From Siminovitchia acidinfaciens (lineage in GTDB: Bacteria > Bacillota > Bacilli > Bacillales > Bacillaceae_C): a DNA stretch of 64,000 nt. The notes under the pieces are model-generated. The model saw only the letters and a list, made by a program, of their open reading frames with translations, was not told the DNA's origin and searched no databases. Below, piece by piece: positions 54,874 to 64,000 of this stretch. The stretch is from positions 187,412 to 251,411 of the forward strand of contig NZ_QYTV02000002.1 of NCBI RefSeq assembly GCF_003605385.1, written 5' to 3'. Made by a program: the position numbers and the translations under genes. Position 1 is the stretch's first letter, and every line of letters begins with the position of its first letter.

Positions 54874-55401
54874 GATGATAGATGCAGCGGACCTGCGAAA
54901 AGCTTCCTTGAATACTTCCCTAGGATGGACGATGGAAGCATTCAAGCTTCCGATGAAAATGGTTTGTCTGTGGAGAACTTGGTTCTTGGTGTTCAGATAG
55001 AGGCATACGAAGTGTTCCTGAGTTAAAAATCTCATATCGTTCATTACATAGTTGGCCCCGTCTTCGGGACTTCGGATAATATAGCGGTCATCATACGATA
55101 AATTGCTGATCCGCCTTCCGAGCTCAACAGCAGCCGCAATTTGGACTGCTTTGGCCTTTCCGATTCCTTTTAGACTCATGATTTCTTCCAACGCTGCTTC
55201 TTTTAGCCATAGCAATCCGCCAAATTGTGTCAGCAGGCTGTTAGCCAACTGGAGGGCTGACTCGGATTTCGTTCCCGTCCTCAGCAGTATAGCGAGCAGC
55301 TCGTGGTTGGAGAGACTGACAGCTCCGTGATTGACCAGCCTTTCCCTGGGCCGTTCCTCGGCCGGGAAATCCCTTATCATCAACGCATCTGATTTACCCA
55401 T
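54874..55401 (-). pseudogene. radC: radC, N-terminal part (split by insertion)
   Basis: 176 codons of RadC from the ATG. It contains the helix-hairpin-helix region (LKGIGKAKAVQIAAAVELG) and the NTKNQVLHRQTIFIGSLNASIVHPREVFKEAF block, broken here between its parts for reading. RadC coding ends at the SAASII codons (54874). The frame then runs 19 codons into the element and stops at 54817, so a truncated protein without the zinc site could be made. It follows maf by 26 bases. Confidence 0.93.
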
Positions 55402-55427
55402 TACTTCCTCCCTTTTAAAATTACCTT

Positions 55428-55994
55428 TTACAGCGAAAAACCCATGTTTTTTAATTCGCGGGACAGCTTGCCAATGGGAAGTCCGACAACTGAATAGTAG
55501 TCTCCATGTATTGATTTCACCAGAAGACCGCCCTTTCCTTGGATGCCATATGCTCCTGCTTTATCAAAGGGTTCGCCGCTGTCCAAATATTGTTCAATCT
55601 CTTCATCGGACAATTCCCAGAATGTAACATCCGTCTTTTCATAAAATGTATTGATTGAATCTTTAAAAGTTACAGCAACCCCCGTATAGACCGAATGCGT
55701 CGTCCCTGACAGACCCAAAAGCATTTGTCTCGCAGATTCTCTGTCAGTGGGCTTTCCAAGCACTTTCCCCTCGTTGACTACGACAGTATCCGAACCGATG
55801 ATATATGAATGGGGGTAATTTTCTGCGACTTTTCTTGCTTTTCTTGAAGCCAATGTAATAACAATATCACCTGGCGCAAGGTGTTCATTGACAGTTTCAT
55901 CGACATTTGGTGAAAAAATTGTAAAAGGGATGGATAACCTTTCCAGAAGCTCTTTGCGACGGGGAGATGAAGAAGCCAAAACGAGGTTGGGCAT
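55428..55994 (-). CDS. maf: Maf nucleotide pyrophosphatase
   Basis: Maf hydrolyses non-canonical or modified nucleoside triphosphates (mainly dTTP/UTP-like in the B. subtilis type) and affects septum formation when overproduced. The 188-residue protein has the diagnostic LASSSPRRKELL start, the GSDTVV segment and DKAGAYGIQGKGG near the end. The start lies after AGAAAGG. It is co-transcribed with radC. Confidence 0.96.
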   Translation of the reverse strand: MPNLVLASSSPRRKELLERLSIPFTIFSPNVDETVNEHLAPGDIVITLASRKARKVAENYPHSYIIGSDTVVVNEGKVLGKPTDRESARQMLLGLSGTTHSVYTGVAVTFKDSINTFYEKTDVTFWELSDEEIEQYLDSGEPFDKAGAYGIQGKGGLLVKSIHGDYYSVVGLPIGKLSRELKNMGFSL

Positions 55995-56165
55995 GTAACA
56001 AATCCTGCCTTTCTAAGTCGAATGGGAGATACAATTCCATCGTATCAAAACAAATGGAAAGAAACAATAGAGAAAAGGCGCTCGTCATATGGTGCTCCGC
56101 CACGAAAGGATAGCCTTTCTTTTGCCATCTCCAGCCTTCATCGGCAAAAAGAAAAAAGCCCCCCG

Positions 56166-57194
56166 TTATACAGAGGACCCTTTGGAGGCGTCATGGTATG
56201 ATTTTAAAAAGTTTAATAAAGATTGCTGGGCCTCTGTCAAGCTTGCCTGGTCGCCCGAACTGGAGAAAGTACTTAACTGCTTAAGTGCATCATTTAATTG
56301 TTTCTTTAAATCCACGCTAACTTCTTTCCCGCTTCCTTCGTATTTATTGAGAGTTTTTTCCGCATCAGCCAATGCCTGCTCGTTTATCGTGCCGCTGCCC
56401 CGGGCATTTGCCGCTTCTTTCGCAAGTGTTCCGAAAAGTGCCGGCACTTCCTTCAACCACTCAGCTTCTGCTTTGGAGTCAACTTGTATTTGATTTTCCG
56501 GAATGATAAATTCTTTCGCATAAACGTCCATTCCCCGGGTCTCATAATCATCTGCCCATGTCTTAGCCATTGCAAGCTCATCTGCAATACCAATGAATAA
56601 GAAGCTTTGTTCATCTACATTCACAGAAACTGTTGGAAATCCCTGGCTTGAAAACTCGTCGGAAATACTCTTGGCCGCATCTTCGGTAGAAAACACTCCA
56701 CCCTGAACGACTGCTGCCGATAATCCGGGCATTGTCGCTGCCATTGCCGCCTCTTGCCCTTTTCCGTCATTAGGTGCGACTGTAGGGGCTGCATCGGTCA
56801 ATGAAATGCCGCTTTCCGGATTCACGACAAGCTTTAAAATGAATAATCCAAACCCAAGGCCAATGGCTACCGCCAGAATTGTCGATATAAAAAGCCCCTT
56901 TTTATTCGGAGAAAATCTATTTCGCAATGACTTCGGAAAGTTGATCTTTGAATTTTTTTCCGGGCCAATAGATTCCGTCATACTAGGTGCAGCTTGAAAC
57001 TCGGGAATATCCTTGACACTCTTTTCCGGCAATATCCACTCAAACTCGTCACTATCAATTTTTTCCTCTGCTGCCGCGCTCTCCTTTTGCGCTTTACTCC
57101 AGTCTTTGATCACAACATCCTCTTTTAATGACTGTTCTTCGCCATTGATCTTGAGCTTCATTTCTTTTTTTACCTGTCTTTTCTTGCGGCCCAT
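56166..57194 (-). CDS. spoIIB: SpoIIB, SPOR-domain sporulation protein
   Basis: SpoIIB helps engulfment and septal peptidoglycan processing and localises to the sporulation septum. The 342-residue protein has a long charged cytoplasmic part, one membrane segment (TILAVAIGLGFGLFILKLV, near residue 115) and an extracytoplasmic SPOR-like domain (GGVFSTEDAAKSISDEF to about IPENQ). A helical C-terminal tail follows. ATG at 57194 follows GGGAGG; the frame runs eleven codons further. Gene order comC-spoIIB-maf matches B. subtilis. Confidence 0.88.
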   Translation of the reverse strand: MGRKKRQVKKEMKLKINGEEQSLKEDVVIKDWSKAQKESAAAEEKIDSDEFEWILPEKSVKDIPEFQAAPSMTESIGPEKNSKINFPKSLRNRFSPNKKGLFISTILAVAIGLGFGLFILKLVVNPESGISLTDAAPTVAPNDGKGQEAAMAATMPGLSAAVVQGGVFSTEDAAKSISDEFSSQGFPTVSVNVDEQSFLFIGIADELAMAKTWADDYETRGMDVYAKEFIIPENQIQVDSKAEAEWLKEVPALFGTLAKEAANARGSGTINEQALADAEKTLNKYEGSGKEVSVDLKKQLNDALKQLSTFSSSGDQASLTEAQQSLLNFLKSYHDASKGSSV

Positions 57195-57247
57195 ATAATC
57201 AATCCTCCCGCTCTCAGATTTGTTCATATGCTAGCACGCAGAAATAA

Positions 57248-57283
57248 AAAAAGGACAAGACTTTTGTCGTCTCGCCCTTAAAG
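57248..57283 (-). terminator. comC terminator
   Basis: On the minus strand an imperfect stem AAGGGCGAGAC...GTCTTGTCCTT followed by seven Ts. It lies between comC and spoIIB (a 360-bp gene-free gap), so spoIIB should have its own sporulation promoter. Confidence 0.75.
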
Positions 57284-57555
57284 GATTTCGCCAATTTCTC
57301 CTTCGGTTATTCGTAATATGAAAAATTCTTTTGAATTTCAGCACAGTAGTTGTTTTTTTATTGGAATACTATCACGAAATGGCGTCTTGCACTTCTTGAA
57401 AAACTTTAATGTTCCTACAGCTTTTGCGTGCTGGTTATGAAATGGAAGCCTGGATTATCTATATTCTATCATTCATGTTTTATTAAATAGTTGAAAAGAC
57501 TTGTCATCAAGTATGCTCTGTTCCAATAGTCTAAGTAACTTCAGTCGTGAGAGGT

Positions 57556-58296
57556 TCATAGGAAACTAAAATACCACTGCAGAATTTCTTCATGATAGAA
57601 ATAAGCCAACAAGGTACCCGCAGCGATAAAAGGACCGAATGGGATAGCTTCCCCTTTCTTGACCGTCCCAAGCATCATTCCGATCCCTCCAGCAATAGCT
57701 CCGATCAATGTTGCCAGGAAAAAAGATAATAAAACAACCTTTGTTCCAAGTGCCAAGCCCAATACAGCAAACAGCTTAATATCCCCGCCTCCCATCGCCC
57801 CTTTGCTGACGATGGCAATCAAGAGTAACAGACCAAAGCCCACTGTTGCTCCTATCAGGGAGTCCCACCAGGGATGAAGCGGCTCTATCAATCTTTCAAA
57901 CAGAAAAATGAAGGTGAAAGTCAGTAGCACTTTATTAGGGATTAGCATATAGGTGATGTCAGATACAGTGATAATGATGAAAAGCGAGATGAGCGTGCAG
58001 GCAATGACCAATTCAAACGTCCATCCGTAGTGAATAAATGCGAATACGAATAAACATCCTGTTAAAAACTCCATTGCAGGATAAATAGCAGATATCCGCC
58101 CTTTGCAAAAACGGCATTTGCCTCCTAGTATCAAATAGGAAACGACCGGCATCAATTCAATAATTGAAAGCTTTTTTCCACAATGCGGACAGGCAGACCC
58201 TGGTCTGACGATGGATTGTTTTAATGGGATTCTTAACCCGGCAACATTAAAGAAGGAGCCAAAAAGAAGGCCATAGATAAAAATGATAAATATCAT
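57556..58296 (-). CDS. comC: Prepilin peptidase ComC
   Basis: ComC cleaves the leader peptides of competence pseudopilins (ComGC and others). The 246-residue membrane protein has the cytoplasmic zinc-like CPHCGKKL and CRFCKGRIS pairs in its N-terminal domain. The two catalytic aspartates lie in VSDITYMLIPNK and GGGDIKLFAVLG. About seven membrane segments are present. The gene lies in its conserved place between folC and spoIIB. Confidence 0.94.
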   Translation of the reverse strand: MIFIIFIYGLLFGSFFNVAGLRIPLKQSIVRPGSACPHCGKKLSIIELMPVVSYLILGGKCRFCKGRISAIYPAMEFLTGCLFVFAFIHYGWTFELVIACTLISLFIIITVSDITYMLIPNKVLLTFTFIFLFERLIEPLHPWWDSLIGATVGFGLLLLIAIVSKGAMGGGDIKLFAVLGLALGTKVVLLSFFLATLIGAIAGGIGMMLGTVKKGEAIPFGPFIAAGTLLAYFYHEEILQWYFSFL

Positions 58297-58482
58297 AGTT
58301 TAGTGAACCCTTTCAATATAAGAAACAATATATTACCATCTATACTAATATATTACACCACCATTAAAATTAGAATAATCGTTTCCAGACTGGCTGGAAA
58401 CTTAAAGTAGCCATTTCCTGCCTGGCCAATGACATTTTCCTTCAATTGGTACCATGGTATATATTCAGGACACCATATTTCT

Positions 58483-60189
58483 TTAAGAGTTAGCTACAAA
58501 CTCTGCTACCCTATTTCTACCAGCCCGCTTCGCACCAATATAAAGTGCACGGTCCGCAAACTTGATCAAAGAAACCGCATCTTGGGCATGGTCAGGAGCG
58601 GTGGCCACTCCAATACTTGCAGTCATATGGATCTGTTTTGATTCACCTGATTGGCCCAATGCATCCCGTACTGTAAAAATATGATCGGCAATCCTTTTAC
58701 GAATTGTCTCCGCCAACTGCCGGGCCCCTCCTTGATCCACATCGGGCAACAGGATGACAAACTCCTCTCCGCCGTATCTGGCAACCATCCCTCGGTCCGA
58801 AATGGTTGTGTTCAATAAAGCTGCCAACTGGTACAATGCCTGATCCCCTGATTGATGCCCATATGTATCGTTTATTCTTTTAAAATGGTCGATATCCACC
58901 ATGATTAGGGATAGCTTTTGAAGATTTCCGATCTCAAGATCTACCATCCGATCATTTAAATGCTGGTCAAAAAACCTGTAATTCGGTATATTCGTCATTG
59001 TACAAATTTCACTATTCCTCTTTGTCTCTTCATAATGACGAGCATTACTCAGAGCAACAGCCAAATAAGAGCACAAAATATCAGCAATCATCAGTTGATA
59101 TTTTTTGTATGCCTTTTCATTTGCTGAGGCTAAAAAGAGCACGCCCTCAACATTTTTTTCCCGCATAATCGGAACACACATGATGCTTTCTGCACTTTCA
59201 GGTGTATATCCATATGAAAATTTTTCCCATTCCGATTTATCGTTATAAACGATTCCTTTTCTATTTTCAAGAACGTACCCACAAATACCCCTATCCCGGC
59301 TCATTGTATAGTTCCACCGAGGTGATGCATCCGTCCCCTGCTCCATCTGCTTTATAATAACAAGATCATTTCCCTTCAATGCAAATATGTATGCCCAATT
59401 GACCGGAAAGGTTTTAGTAATTTTATTAAGGAACAAATGAAGGATTTCTTCTTCCTCCAGGCGCTCTGTCAATTGACGGCCGATCGTTACGGCATTTTTT
59501 AAATGTCTATTGATATTCCGGGAATACCGGTTCATTTTTAAAATAATCAAAGAACCAACAAAGGGGATTCCAACAAGCAGAAAGGCAATTCCACCTAATA
59601 ATCCCTTCAAGTAAAACAAAGCAATTCCCAGCGGATAAATAACCAGACGGATCACTGCATTCCAAGCAATTCCCTTGATAGAGAATTTTTTTTGATCTCC
59701 AAGGATAAAAGCAGCGGCAGGTTGCAGAAACATCGCAGTTAAAAAATAAAGAACAATAAACACGCCAACGGGGAAAACGAAACCTTCCAAACTGACTTGT
59801 CCGACTTTTCCCCCCGCGAAAAAAAATCCTACACCTGATATAAGGGATATGAGAAAAAACTTAGAGGAGTGAATTATAAAACGATAGGGCTGCTGTTTTT
59901 TTAATTTGGCGGTAAAGGCAAGCGTAACAGTAGCAACCTGTAATAAAAACATCTCAAAAAATAGCCCATGAGATAGAAACGCTGGAATTGTAATCCATTG
60001 GATTAAAAACAAAGAGGTACCGTTTACGGTGATCGGCAAGGTAGCGACGATCATGACTATAGCTGTATAAGCTGCGGCATCCCATACACCTAATGAATGG
60101 GGAGGAGAAAGTTTGAAAGCGAACCAGTGGCCCACAGGAACCGAGGTAAGCCAAAAGACCCACAATGTTATCTTTTTTACTTTGTTCAT
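58483..60189 (-). CDS. Membrane-bound GAF-GGDEF diguanylate cyclase
   Basis: A 568-residue protein that should make cyclic-di-GMP. About seven N-terminal membrane segments (residues 8-235) are followed by a GAF sensor domain (about 250-395) and a GGDEF domain. The active motif is YGGEEFVILLPD, with upstream VDIDHFKRINDTYGH for metal and GTP binding. No complete RxxD inhibitory site is obvious to me. The start follows AAGGGAGGGG. It lies between folC and comC, where B. subtilis does not keep such a gene, so this is a lineage-specific insertion. It could influence motility or sporulation. Confidence 0.9.
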   Translation of the reverse strand: MNKVKKITLWVFWLTSVPVGHWFAFKLSPPHSLGVWDAAAYTAIVMIVATLPITVNGTSLFLIQWITIPAFLSHGLFFEMFLLQVATVTLAFTAKLKKQQPYRFIIHSSKFFLISLISGVGFFFAGGKVGQVSLEGFVFPVGVFIVLYFLTAMFLQPAAAFILGDQKKFSIKGIAWNAVIRLVIYPLGIALFYLKGLLGGIAFLLVGIPFVGSLIILKMNRYSRNINRHLKNAVTIGRQLTERLEEEEILHLFLNKITKTFPVNWAYIFALKGNDLVIIKQMEQGTDASPRWNYTMSRDRGICGYVLENRKGIVYNDKSEWEKFSYGYTPESAESIMCVPIMREKNVEGVLFLASANEKAYKKYQLMIADILCSYLAVALSNARHYEETKRNSEICTMTNIPNYRFFDQHLNDRMVDLEIGNLQKLSLIMVDIDHFKRINDTYGHQSGDQALYQLAALLNTTISDRGMVARYGGEEFVILLPDVDQGGARQLAETIRKRIADHIFTVRDALGQSGESKQIHMTASIGVATAPDHAQDAVSLIKFADRALYIGAKRAGRNRVAEFVANS

Positions 60190-60286
60190 AACTTCCCCCT
60201 CCCTTTCAATGGTTAATTTGACTCATATTAATAGTCATATTACCAAATAATTAACTTCTTGTCATCGGTTATCCGAAAATTTGAAA

Positions 60287-61594
60287 TTATATTTCCTCTA
60301 ATAAATTCACAAGAAATTGTTTTGCCTCGGATATAAAATAGAGTGACCCTGTAACTGCTAGAACGTCTTCAACATCCAATTCATTCACCATTCTTCTCAG
60401 AAGCGCACGCCAGTCTTCTTCGACCGAAGCATCCTCCATTTTCCCGATCTCCTTTAATTTTGAGGCTGAAGCTGCTCTTGGAAAATCGAACTGAGTAAAG
60501 TAGACTTCTGCATTCATAGTTTTAAGCAGCGGGAGCATATGAGATAGGTCTTTATCCTCAAGGGCTGCAAAGATCATTTTAATATTTTTTCCCTCGTATC
60601 TATTGTTCATCGTGGCAGCGAATGCTTTCAGACCTTCAGTATTATGGGCACCATCTAAAATGACAACAGGTCTTTGTTGTAAAACTTCCATCCTGCCAGG
60701 CCAATACGCTTTCTCCAATCCTGCCCTGATTTCTTTTTCGGACAATTTAAGGAGCCCATTTTCTTTCATATACATCAGACTCGCAACCGCGATCGCAGCA
60801 TTTTCAGTCTGGTGGCGTCCCAAAAGCGAAAGCTTCATGTTTTCATACTGCGTTTCCCTCGATAGATATGTAAACTTTTCGCCACCAGGGACTGATTCAT
60901 GGTTTTCAACAGAAAAGTCAATTCCAAGCTGATATACTTCTGCATGCTTTTTTTCCGCCTCCGCCCGGATAACTGAATGGGCTTCTTGCTGTTTCGCACC
61001 AGTAAACAGCGGCACTCCTTCTTTAATAATCCCCGCTTTTTCAAAGGCAATTTTTTCAACGGTATCTCCCAAAATATTGATATGATCCATCCCTATATTT
61101 GTAATGATCGTCATCAGCGGGTGAACCGTATTCGTGGAATCAAAGCGTCCTCCAAGACCCACTTCCAATATCGTGAAATCGACTGATCGGATGTTTGCAA
61201 AATAATACATGGCCATGGCAGTAATAATTTCAAATTCTGTTGGCGGTCCCAACTCTCCGGCTTCCAACTCCTCCGTCAACGGCTTGACGATGCGGACCAA
61301 TTTGACCAGGTCGGCATCTGAAACGGGATTACCGTTGATGCTGATCCTTTCATTGAACGTCTCGATATAAGGAGACGTAAATGTTCCAACTTCGTAGCCA
61401 GCCTCATTTAAAATGGATCGTAAGAATGTGACAGTTGACCCCTTTCCGTTTGTCCCGGCCACATGGATGACCTTCAGCTCCTTTTCCGGGTTTCCCATTT
61501 TTTCGAGCAGCCACTCCATTCTTGCCAGCCCCAGGTTGATTCCATGCTTCAACCGCGAGTGAATCCATGATATGGCCTCAGTGTATGTATTCAA
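60287..61594 (-). CDS. folC: Folylpolyglutamate synthase / dihydrofolate synthase
   Basis: FolC adds glutamates to folates. The 435-residue protein has the P-loop VAGTNGKGSTV near residue 45, the second nucleotide-binding region TILEVGLGGRFDSTN, and DGAHNTEGLKAF near residue 320. A TTG at 61594 follows GGGGGGAT and serves as the start. It is located after valS, as is usual in Bacillus, with a repeat fragment in the gap. Confidence 0.95.
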   Translation of the reverse strand: MNTYTEAISWIHSRLKHGINLGLARMEWLLEKMGNPEKELKVIHVAGTNGKGSTVTFLRSILNEAGYEVGTFTSPYIETFNERISINGNPVSDADLVKLVRIVKPLTEELEAGELGPPTEFEIITAMAMYYFANIRSVDFTILEVGLGGRFDSTNTVHPLMTIITNIGMDHINILGDTVEKIAFEKAGIIKEGVPLFTGAKQQEAHSVIRAEAEKKHAEVYQLGIDFSVENHESVPGGEKFTYLSRETQYENMKLSLLGRHQTENAAIAVASLMYMKENGLLKLSEKEIRAGLEKAYWPGRMEVLQQRPVVILDGAHNTEGLKAFAATMNNRYEGKNIKMIFAALEDKDLSHMLPLLKTMNAEVYFTQFDFPRAASASKLKEIGKMEDASVEEDWRALLRRMVNELDVEDVLAVTGSLYFISEAKQFLVNLLEEI

Positions 61595-61612
61595 AAATTA
61601 TCCCCCCAATTC

Positions 61613-61650
61613 GTAAAGAAAAGCGCAAGGCGCCTGGAGCTAGACATAAC
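61613..61650. repeat. Dispersed repeat fragment, copy C
   Basis: AAAGCGCAAGGCGCCTGGAG followed by CTAGACAT resembles the fused ends of repeat copies A, B and D, as if the inside had been deleted. Confidence 0.5.
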
Positions 61651-61705
61651 AATTCATCGTTCGAATAGAAATTTCTGTCTAACTTTATACTTTCTTTAAC
61701 TGTTA

Positions 61706-61745
61706 AATAAGGGAAGCAAATCCTTTTCGGACTCACTTCCCCTTT
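61706..61745 (-). terminator. valS terminator
   Basis: On the minus strand an interrupted stem GGGAAG...CTTCCC with inner GTCCG/CGGAT-type pairing lies just beyond the valS stop, followed by TTATTTAA. It may only partly stop transcription into folC. Confidence 0.6.
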
Positions 61746-61756
61746 TTCTCTTCTGC

Positions 61757-64000
61757 TTAGTTAGCAGTCTTCAATTCCTTAATGCGTTCTTCTACTGTGG
61801 CACGTTTAGCCATGTAATCTTTTTCTTTTGCCCGCTCTTCGTCAACTACCGCCTGTGGAGCTTTATTGACGAATTTTTCGTTGCCTAATTTCTTCTGGAC
61901 TCTCTCCACTTCACTATTCCACTTCGCCCACTCTTTTTCCAATCGTGCAATCTCTTCCTCGATATTCAAAAGACCGGCTAATGGAAGGAATAGCTCAACT
62001 CCTGTTACTACAGCAGTCATCGCTTTTTCAGGAGACTTCAAGCCAACTTCCATGATGAGTTCTTGAGGATTACAGAATCTTTCAAGGTAGCTTTTGTTCT
62101 TTTGTAAAATTTCAAGGACTTTTTCATCCTGCGCTTTCAGCATAAGCGTAATCTTTTTGCTCATTGGAGTGTTTACTTCAGCGCGAATGTTACGGACAGA
62201 ACGGATGATATCCATCAAAATTTTCATTTCATTGGCAGCTTCGCGGTCAGTCAATTCTTCTTTTGCCTGCGGCCATGAAGCAACCGTAATGGACTCTCCT
62301 TCATGAGGCAAGTTCTGCCAAATCTCTTCAGTGATGAATGGCATGAATGGGTGCAGGAGCCTCATTGTCTGGTCAAGGACATGGGCCAAGACAGAACGTG
62401 TCATTTTCTTCGCTGCTTCGTCCTCGCCGTAAAGCGGAAGCTTCGCCATTTCAATATACCAATCGCAGAGATCGTCCCAAATAAAGTGATAAAGAACTCT
62501 TCCGACTTCACCGAACTCGTATTTGTCTGAAAGCTTCGTAACTGTTTCAATCGTATCGTTTAAGCGCGTCAAGATCCATTTGTCAGCAACTGATTTCTCA
62601 GCGGATAAATCAATCTCATCATAAGTGAAGCCATCCATATTCATTAACGCAAAGCGTGATGCATTCCAAATTTTATTGGCGAAATTCCAGACAGACTCCA
62701 CTTTTTCTATGCTGAATCTGAGATCATGCCCCGGTGAACTTCCTGTTGCAAGGAAGTAGCGAAGTGAATCCGCACCATACTTGTCGATGACATCCATCGG
62801 ATCTACACCGTTACCAAGGGATTTACTCATTTTGCGACCTTCTGCATCCCGGACGAGGCCATGGATCAGAACATCATCAAATGGCCGCTTGCCTGTAAAT
62901 TTCAAGCCTTGGAAAATCATCCTTGATACCCAGAAGAAGATGATGTCATAGCCTGTAACAAGGCAATCCGTCGGGTAATAACGCTTAAAGTCCTCTGCTT
63001 CAGCATCAGGCCAGCCCATCGTAGAGAATGGCCATAACGCCGAGCTGAACCAAGTATCAAGGACGTCATTGTCCTGTTCCCAATTTTCTTCGTCTTCAGG
63101 AGCTTCCTGCCCTACATACAATTCACCGGTTTCTTTATGGTACCAGGCCGGAATCCGGTGTCCCCACCAAAGCTGACGGGAAATACACCAGTCACGGATA
63201 TTTTCCATCCAATGCAAATAAGTCTTTTCAAACCGGTCAGGAACGAATTGAACTTTCTCGTCGGATTGTTGAAGCTTGATCGCTTCATCAGCCAAAGGCT
63301 GCATTTTTACAAACCATTGAGTGCTTAAATACGGTTCGACGACAGCGCCGCTCCGCTCAGAGTGGCCGACAGAATGCATATGTTCTTCAATCTTGAACAG
63401 CACGCCTTCATCCTGAAGATCCTTAACGATTTGTTTTCTGCAGGCAAAACGGTCCATACCGTTATATTTACCTGCTCTTTCATTCATCGTGCCATCTTCA
63501 TTCATGATTAGCACACGTTCAAGATCGTGCCTGTTTCCAATTTCAAAGTCGTTCGGATCGTGGGCCGGCGTTATTTTAACTGCACCTGAACCAAATTCCA
63601 TATCCACATAATCATCGGCGACAATTGGTATCTCCCTGCCAACGATTGGCAAAATGACAGTTTTACCGATCAAGTGCTTATAGCGTTCGTCCTCAGGATG
63701 AACGGCAACAGCAGTATCACCAAGCATCGTTTCCGGACGAGTTGTGGCGATTTCAATCGAGCCGCTTCCGTCTGCCAATGGGTAGCGCATATGGTAGAAG
63801 GCACCCTGAACATCTTTGTAAATGACCTCAATGTCCGAAAGTGCAGTCTTCGTCGCAGGATCCCAGTTGATGATATATTCTCCCCGATAAATGAGACCCT
63901 CGTTATATAAACGGACAAATACTTCACGGACAGCTTTGGAAAGTCCCTTATCCAGTGTGAAACGCTCACGGGTATAATCCAGGCCTAGACCAAGCTTCGC
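61757..64000 (-). CDS. valS: Valyl-tRNA synthetase (partial, runs off the window)
   Basis: ValRS charges tRNA-Val. Only the last 747 codons lie in the window; the N-terminal part with the HIGH motif is beyond 64000. Visible are the editing domain (from [19 protein letters not shown] to the zinc-free CP1 end), [10 protein letters not shown] (the KMSKS signature), the anticodon-binding domain and the C-terminal coiled coil ([20 protein letters not shown]). The frame is open to the window edge. It is the first gene upstream of folC. Confidence 0.97.
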   Translation of the reverse strand, partial: AKLGLGLDYTRERFTLDKGLSKAVREVFVRLYNEGLIYRGEYIINWDPATKTALSDIEVIYKDVQGAFYHMRYPLADGSGSIEIATTRPETMLGDTAVAVHPEDERYKHLIGKTVILPIVGREIPIVADDYVDMEFGSGAVKITPAHDPNDFEIGNRHDLERVLIMNEDGTMNERAGKYNGMDRFACRKQIVKDLQDEGVLFKIEEHMHSVGHSERSGAVVEPYLSTQWFVKMQPLADEAIKLQQSDEKVQFVPDRFEKTYLHWMENIRDWCISRQLWWGHRIPAWYHKETGELYVGQEAPEDEENWEQDNDVLDTWFSSALWPFSTMGWPDAEAEDFKRYYPTDCLVTGYDIIFFWVSRMIFQGLKFTGKRPFDDVLIHGLVRDAEGRKMSKSLGNGVDPMDVIDKYGADSLRYFLATGSSPGHDLRFSIEKVESVWNFANKIWNASRFALMNMDGFTYDEIDLSAEKSVADKWILTRLNDTIETVTKLSDKYEFGEVGRVLYHFIWDDLCDWYIEMAKLPLYGEDEAAKKMTRSVLAHVLDQTMRLLHPFMPFITEEIWQNLPHEGESITVASWPQAKEELTDREAANEMKILMDIIRSVRNIRAEVNTPMSKKITLMLKAQDEKVLEILQKNKSYLERFCNPQELIMEVGLKSPEKAMTAVVTGVELFLPLAGLLNIEEEIARLEKEWAKWNSEVERVQKKLGNEKFVNKAPQAVVDEERAKEKDYMAKRATVEERIKELKTAN

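Overview
The window is a low-GC Bacillaceae chromosome (Bacillus, Mesobacillus or Cytobacillus-like; the genus cannot be fixed by eye). The evidence is the almost unbroken Bacillus subtilis gene order on the minus strand, valS-folC-(GGDEF gene)-comC-spoIIB-maf-radC-mreB-mreC-mreD-minC-minD-spoIVFA-spoIVFB-rplU-prp-rpmA-spo0B-obg-pheB, followed by niaR, safA, a spore-coat kinase-like gene, yebC, an LCP gene and bofC. Many genes belong to endospore formation: spoIIB, spoIVFA/FB, spo0B, bofC and safA. There are also a glmS ribozyme and an L21 leader. No tRNA, rRNA or CRISPR array was seen.

Layout. 1-6.6 kb is an accessory, partly decayed stretch: a GIY-YIG nuclease, unknown proteins, a NucS-like nuclease, a polymorphic-toxin tail overlapping a possible immunity gene, and five small overlapping plus-strand genes. 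Minus-strand terminators with a shared trailing sequence separate several of its genes. 6.8-14.7 kb holds glmS with its ribozyme, an EamA transporter, a YugP-type metallopeptidase, Spo0M-like and FbpB-like genes, a DUF5342 gene, exoA and bofC. 15-31 kb and 55-64 kb are the conserved sporulation, cell-shape, division and housekeeping block. Dispersed inverted-end repeats and one four-unit tandem repeat sit between its genes.

31.39-54.87 kb is a 23.5-kb mobile element inserted inside radC. Codons of the RadC core are split cleanly between 31390 and 54874, and the two element ends share a 10-bp inverted repeat. The left end carries three divergent tyrosine-recombinase-like genes and a small coiled-coil gene, an arrangement and target like Tn554 and other recombinase-trio islands. 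The cargo reads as a defence island: an ApeA-like HEPN protein, a giant GHKL-ATPase/DUF3883 protein, a decayed integrase, a small membrane protein, a giant STAND NTPase with a Cap4-like nuclease domain, and a solitary HEPN protein. Copies of a repeat centred on TACTGTGCAGTA lie between the cargo modules and suggest module swapping.

The most unusual locus is at the right end of the element (53.1-54.6 kb). A divergent XRE regulator and a 14-bp palindrome precede two overlapping genes, a RAMP (Cas7-like) protein and a small HNH nuclease. After them come two perfect hairpins and then a 70-bp array of 14 phase-locked pentamers NNGGT. In that array the GGT is kept (never more than one mismatch) while the two N positions vary. 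I know of no described system with this architecture. It is the best candidate here for an undescribed, possibly nucleic-acid-guided, system.
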